Below are positions 59,276 to 64,000 of a stretch of DNA of 64,000 nucleotides, in pieces. This DNA is from Alviniconcha marisindica (Eukaryota; Mollusca; Gastropoda; Provannidae): NCBI GenBank assembly GCA_018857735.1, contig JABMCL010002439.1:62001-126000 (forward strand), read 5' to 3'. How positions within the stretch are numbered: the first letter of the stretch is position 1; each line of letters opens with the position of its first letter. Both the position numbers and the translations under genes were made by a program. The notes under the pieces were generated by a model that was not told where the DNA came from, ran no database searches, and saw nothing but the letters and a program-made list of their open reading frames with translations.

Positions 59276-59452
59276 TAAGTAAGTATTTGGTATTTTACAC
59301 CCAGTCAACCATTACAGTTATCTCAGGGCGTTACACATTTGTCGATACACAATATCTGTTAAAAATATGTCCATGTTAAAAACTTATACGTATTCAGATT
59401 TTTTTTAAACAGTTGTAAGAAGTGGGTAAAACACAAACTGGAAACCTTTTCT

Positions 59453-59489
<37 letters not shown>

Positions 59490-59690
59490 TTTCTCAAGTC
59501 AATCTAGAAAACCAATCACTTCGCAAACATAAAACAGAAATCCATGTATAAAAATCAGACATAAATTTTCAAACTGTTAGTCCCTTCAATATTACCCCTG
59601 TTTAGACAGCGCATAAGGCTAGGATATGCTGATATCGTCAACCATTCCGTCTAATTTATCAATACCAGGTGAAAGAAAAGTATAAAAATA
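59276..59690 (-). mobile_element. TTAC-tailed retroposon, long copy 2
   Basis: Closely similar to 34553-34960 over its length, including 'ttacacccagtcaaccatta' and 'ggctaggatatgctgatatc'. A TA microsatellite (59458-59487) has expanded where the first copy has a short TA run. The minus-strand 3' tail is at 59276. Confidence 0.78.
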
Positions 59691-59707
59691 TTGGTACCTA
59701 TTGGTGG

Positions 59708-59708
<1 letters not shown>

Positions 59709-59760
<52 letters not shown>

Positions 59761-59907
59761 TATTTAAGCTACAATAATTAAGGTTTTGTTTGCTGAAATG
59801 TATGTTAATGTAGTTTTTGTGATAAGATGTTTGTACAGCGCAGTGAGTTTAACTCTGGTTAAAGAATAGCACTTTATAAGAATTATTTATTATTATTATT
59901 ATTATTG
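59709..59907 (+). mobile_element. 3' end of the CR1/L2-like LINE, third copy
   Basis: TG microsatellite (59711-59758), then 'aagctacaataattaaggtt' through 'gagtttaactctggttaaag', 'aatagcactttataagaatt' and an ATT tail to 59907. Matches 34390-34552 in the same orientation and 44318-44500 inverted. Confidence 0.85.
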
Positions 59908-60529
59908 TTTGTGGGTGCCATATTATGTTTCTTAATGATTCATTACGTTTTGTCCCACCCACCACTGAGTCCAACAAGGGGATGCACACAAGCGGCATTC
60001 CAGCAAGTGAGCACCAGGGCTCAAAACGCAATATACTCAGGTGATAAAACCAAAACAAAGTTTACTTCTATCCCCTGACTGACCCTGAGCCGCTGCCGTC
60101 TAATCAAATTTAGGGCAAAGCACGACCAGCCGATTGATTGGGTCGGGCCAACCCAATCACCCATCTAGGGGAAGTCCAGGCCGAAGAAGTGTGTTGGACC
60201 CCATGGGGGACCTCAGCCACCAGGATCCCATCCTCCCCCGACACGGGATGCAGCGCACGGCAAACATGCTGGGTCTGAAGGTGACCACAGAGAGCAAGAA
60301 GAAGTATATAAAGAAGAGTTGTGTTGCAGATAAATACAGGAGAATGGCTGATTAGGTAGAAATAAGCTGTAAGAAGGGAGCTGAAAACAGAGGTATCGTG
60401 GAGATAATTTTTGGAATGAAATATAGTTGAAAGGACCAGTAGACAGAAACTAGAAGTAAGAAAAGAGTGAAAGGGGTGGAGCAGCTTGGTTTAAACACCC
60501 CCGGCGCGAGAAGCCGGCTCCCTGGGGGC
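59908..60529. repeat. 620-bp repeat H, copy 2
   Basis: Matches 36706-37331 end to end but without the adjoining ORF1. It starts right at the tail of a LINE and ends at a partial TIR element. A 73-codon plus-strand frame (60134-60355) is shared with copy 1 apart from one CGA-to-TGA change there. Confidence 0.8.
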
Positions 60530-61496
60530 ACATATTTTGGTAAGTGGTATGAAAAATGCATCCAGCATAACCTAGAATTAGCACAAAAACAAAGCCAAAA
60601 CAATGGAGTAACTTGAATGTAGCTCATGATCTATAAAGTGTGCAGACAAAAATAGTAAAATCTATCTGTGAACAAAAAAAAAGAGGAAACATTCAGCAAA
60701 TTTGCTGTTCACAAAGTTTGAATAGATCAGAACATTATATGATATGCAGCATCATTTTCAGAAGATGAACTTCAGCAGACAATGTCAGCAAACCCAGTAC
60801 TTGTCTACTGCAGGATCTGGTAATGAGATCAAGTTAAAATCAAGCTGCTGCCATTTTCTTTCATTCATAATTATTAGGTGTCAATGCATGTTTTGTTTTC
60901 GGTTTCATAGTACCTGTGAGTAAATTCTGATATTCTCTGATGGTTGACTGTATTGGGTTGTTCCAAATTCCATGTCTGTGATCATGTCCTCTGTTGATTG
61001 ACCAGAAATTATCACTGATCAGTTTGGCAAGATATGCAATTTCTGGCCAGTCTGACATGGGACTGATTATTCTTCCAGGTAGGGCTTGTTAGGACTTGTT
61101 TTTAAATTAATCATTATCATTCTTTGGAAAAGTATGCCATTTTATTCACAGACTATATATTTTATTCACAGACTATTCACTCCTGATTATATGGTGAATG
61201 GATCAGGTTTGAGGGGGGAAAAGTAAACCTTGTTGTCTGAAAATTGCAACAGCGTACGCATTTATTTCATTGTCTATATTCCACCATTCACTGACTGGAC
61301 CTGAAGTGGGGACACAGCTGAGGTGACACTGAGTTTGCAGGTAGATCTAATGTTGAGTGATGCAGCAGCCAATAGTGAGTTCTAACTTTTTGAATTAGTG
61401 TTGTTATTTTGCCTAGGGTGGTTCAGCAAAGTGGCCCAAATGCGTACATCACCCGAAAAATACAATACTTACAAAAAAGTTTGCAATGAGTATTAC
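60530..61496 (+). mobile_element. CAGGGGT-type TIR element, copy 4, left end missing
   Basis: Begins inside the element at 'ggtatgaaaaatgcatccag', then 'cataacctagaattagcaca' (the empty site for the nested element of copy 2), and ends near 'gtttgcaatgagtatta'. Body blocks match 54860-55784. No target duplication, because the left end is lost at the repeat H junction. Confidence 0.7.
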
Positions 61497-63240
61497 GTAC
61501 ATTTGTTTTGCAGATTCACACAGTTTCTGGTGTCATTTCCGGCAGTTTAACTCTGCATTATCAATTGTGCAGGCCAAATTTAACTTTGTTCCATGTGAGG
61601 GAGCAAAATGGCAGTGAACTGTGGAGAAAATAAAGATTTGTCTTTTGATGTGAACCTCCATTTTGTGTTATGTACTGTAATAAATAACTTGGTGTGCACA
61701 TTTTCTTTGTGAGAAAGCACAATACCAGCAAACATAATAAATCTGTCCAAAGTTCTTGTGGAAAAAAGTCAAGGCAAAACATTAGTGACACCATGAAACA
61801 TTAGTGATCATACTCAGCAAATATTAGATTTTTTTTTAAAAGGTACCCTGCAGGATTTATTGTGAGCATGACATACGACATGAGCTCTTAATTACACTTA
61901 TAGTAGGTACCAGCAGCCTCTGTGACACCATGTGTCAGCAATCAGAGTTTGAAAATTTGTGCATTTTCAACTGGCTATAACTTAGTTGATTGGTCATAAA
62001 ATGAAATAAAATTTGTGAATACTTGTTGATTGACATCTGATCTTGAATTTTTGTTTTTTAAAGATTTTTTGTTGTAGGTGTGTTTGTGTTTAAAAACAAC
62101 AAAAACACCGGCCAACCACAGTACCGTCCATGCATTTCACCATGGGAAGCGCTTGTGACCAGCAGAGAAAACATGGTCCGTACTTTCAACTTAGCGTGCA
62201 GGTTTTCCATATTTAGAACAATGTCACATCCCATATCACAGGAAAGAGATCTAGATTTATCGTTTGGTATAAGGCAATCGACCATTTTTTTCTAATATTG
62301 AACATGAAACAGCTCTTTAAACATTTCAAAAGCAAATTTCGTCCAGAAATAATGAACACACTCCTGTCAATCCATGTATTTTTGGAAAGAGCGTTCAATT
62401 TTCTACCAGTCAAAATGTTTTGTTAGGAGCTATAACTGTAAGCAACCGTATGACTGGCCAAAAACCTAGGCCTCTTGTTCAGCCAACGATGCAGTATGAT
62501 GACCTCATGGGTCAGCTTGATTCAAAGCGATGTTCTGACTGAAGTACATGGGTTTTCTCACAGGTTGACTATTCTTTTAAATTATAAATGCATAAATTAT
62601 CATTATAAGTAAGGATTTTGAGCATATGTTGGCATCAAAACTTGTATTTACAGTATTATGTTGTGAAGATGGCCCAGCTCGTTTGAACATGAGTGCCATT
62701 TTCAACAGAGCAGATGAAATTTTTATTTCGTATTGACTGATTCATTGATATGAATTTTTAAAGCTTCTGCAAACGATTTCCATGTCCAAGTTAAAGTTTA
62801 GTGCTCTTACTTGATTGAAAATGTAAATTAAAATCATTGTGTTTAAAACTGACAAAGTACTTCTGGTAGTAGCTGTAAGGGTTATTGTTCTTGATTAGAT
62901 TTACTTTCATTTTCAGTTGCTAGCTTTTGACTTTTGACTAAGTCAACATGAAATCTCAATGAAATATTAACAGATATACTGATCCATACATAAAGTTAAC
63001 CTTTCAGAGCAAGAATAGTAATTATTTACATAAAAATAATTACAAAATGTGCCTACCAGTCCCAGTCATATTTTAGCAAACACTGTAATTTAACCCCTTC
63101 CTCGGCCACTTTGTTTTGCAGCTGATGACAACTACAGTATTCTCAAAGAAATCCTCACCCATACAGGGAAAGGAAGACCCAAGAAATGTCCTGTCAGTGT
63201 CTACACTGTTACCAACAAGCTTCTTCTGCAGTTGTGTCAT
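61497..63240. other. Sequence without recognised elements
   Basis: AT-rich, with scattered short open frames lacking family resemblance. I looked here for the N-terminal GPS2 exons on the minus strand and found none. Confidence 0.5.
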
Positions 63241-63560
63241 TTGAAGGAATCTGCCAAAGACTACAGCTGATATGTCTATGAACAATGCAATAACAGTAAC
63301 TATAAAGCAAAACACACAACTTTCTCTAACTCAAGACACAATTTCATGAAGATAGGTTGAATAGCAGCTTGCATACAACCAACAGCACAGCAAGACATGG
63401 AGCATGGACTATGCCAAAGACCAGACTTCCATACCAAAACTGTGCTGGGAATTACAGCTGCTCTGTCTATGAACAGTGTCAGTGCAAACAAATTAATTGT
63501 AAGGCACAGTACACAGCTTCTTCTAATTAATACAAAAATCTCATGAAGATAGGTTGAACG
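63241..63560. repeat. Two imperfect units about 192 bp apart
   Basis: 'tgtctatgaaca.tg' (63272 and 63464) and 'tcatgaagataggttgaa' (63346 and 63541) recur at the same spacing, so the block is an imperfect tandem pair; a third degraded trace lies near 63710. Confidence 0.7.
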
Positions 63561-63754
63561 GTTAAGAGGTTATGTTCTGCTAAATATGGGGAAAAAAAAT
63601 TGCTTTAAAAATCTCCTTTTGACAGAATCTGCCTTTTCGTTTGACTATGAATTTGGTATCAGTAGGAATACATTTAAAACAAGGTTTTTAAGCTGCTTTA
63701 ATTCTTGCCAAAATTTCATGTTGAACGGTTCTGATGTTATGTCTCACTGAATAT

Positions 63755-64000
63755 GTGAATAAGTAAGTAAGTAATTTGGTGTTTTACGCCCAGTCAACCA
63801 TTACGGTTACCTCAGGGCGTTACATATTTTGTTGATGAACAATATCTGTTAAAAATATGTCCATGTTAAAAACTTATATGTATTCAGATTTTTTTTTAAA
63901 CTGTCATAAGAAATGGGTAAAACACAAACTGAAAACCTTTTCCCAAATATATATGCTTTTCCAAGTCAATCCAGAAAACCAATCACTTCACAAACATAAA
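63755..64000 (-). mobile_element. TTAC-tailed retroposon, long copy 3, cut by window end
   Basis: Starts with taagtaagtaagtaatttgg and follows copies 1 and 2 to the last base of the window ('ccaatcacttcacaaacata'). Confidence 0.85.

Noticed and set aside
43138..64000. N-terminal GPS2 exons upstream of 43137
   Set aside because: I scanned for a basic/acidic coiled-coil exon ending in a phase-0 donor and saw none; they are likely outside the window.

Overview
This is eukaryotic, AT-rich, repeat-dominated DNA, most likely from a mollusc and possibly a gastropod. The call rests on intron-split coding exons, CR1/L2-like and RNase H-bearing LINEs, a tRNA-headed SINE, and a short retroposon with a TTAC-type tail and a 'gttttacgcc' body of a kind I associate with mollusc genomes. 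The species is inference. Nothing looks bacterial or phage-like.

The one host gene I can support is a GPS2 homologue (G protein pathway suppressor 2, an NCoR/SMRT corepressor subunit) on the minus strand. Four coding exons lie at 43013-43137, 23823-23949, 21587-21740 and 794-1039. All have canonical splice sites, and the intron phases (2, 0, 1) join into one frame of about 217 residues. The N-terminal exons should lie beyond 64 kb and the last exon(s) before base 1. The introns are about 19.1, 2.1 and 20.5 kb and hold most of the repeats listed here.

The dominant structure is a large composite repeat of about 5-9 kb in three copies of the same orientation: about 3.77-13.13 kb, 13.14-18.43 kb (head-to-tail with the first) and 47.09-56.35 kb. 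A 0.6 kb derivative at 43.36-43.94 kb joins the two outer parts directly. Each large copy has a left domain rich in a 'gttgcaaacttctg' motif, a middle domain, a tandem array of about 300-bp units and a right domain. Each 300-bp unit is itself three diverged subunits of about 100 bp, a higher-order repeat. Because the copies are homologous they act as empty sites for each other, so several later insertions can be sized exactly: two hAT-like elements (5936-6818 and 48139-49249) with 6-bp target duplications, a 1046-bp TIR element (54739-55784) with a 7-bp duplication, a likely 1.2-kb solo LTR (51766-52972), a 5'-truncated LINE (49641-51229) and two retroposons of only 55 and 61 bp with 11- and 13-bp duplications.

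Other mobile DNA: LINE pieces at 1-730, 27410-27780, 32780-34552, 34965-37335 (ORF1 with zinc knuckles plus a decayed endonuclease start), 38986-39070, 42174-42640, 44318-44772 and 59709-59907; a THAP-domain pseudogene (19525-19760); BED-finger fragments near 58.1-59.1 kb; a TIR element nested inside another TIR element (30505-31663 within 30411-32327); a 429-bp foldback element (40731-41159); and many microsatellites and homopolymer tracts. A SAP-domain-like exon (41535-41752) may belong to a second gene or an element inside the GPS2 intron. Apart from the GPS2 exons and possibly this one, every protein-like segment is a broken mobile-element remnant.
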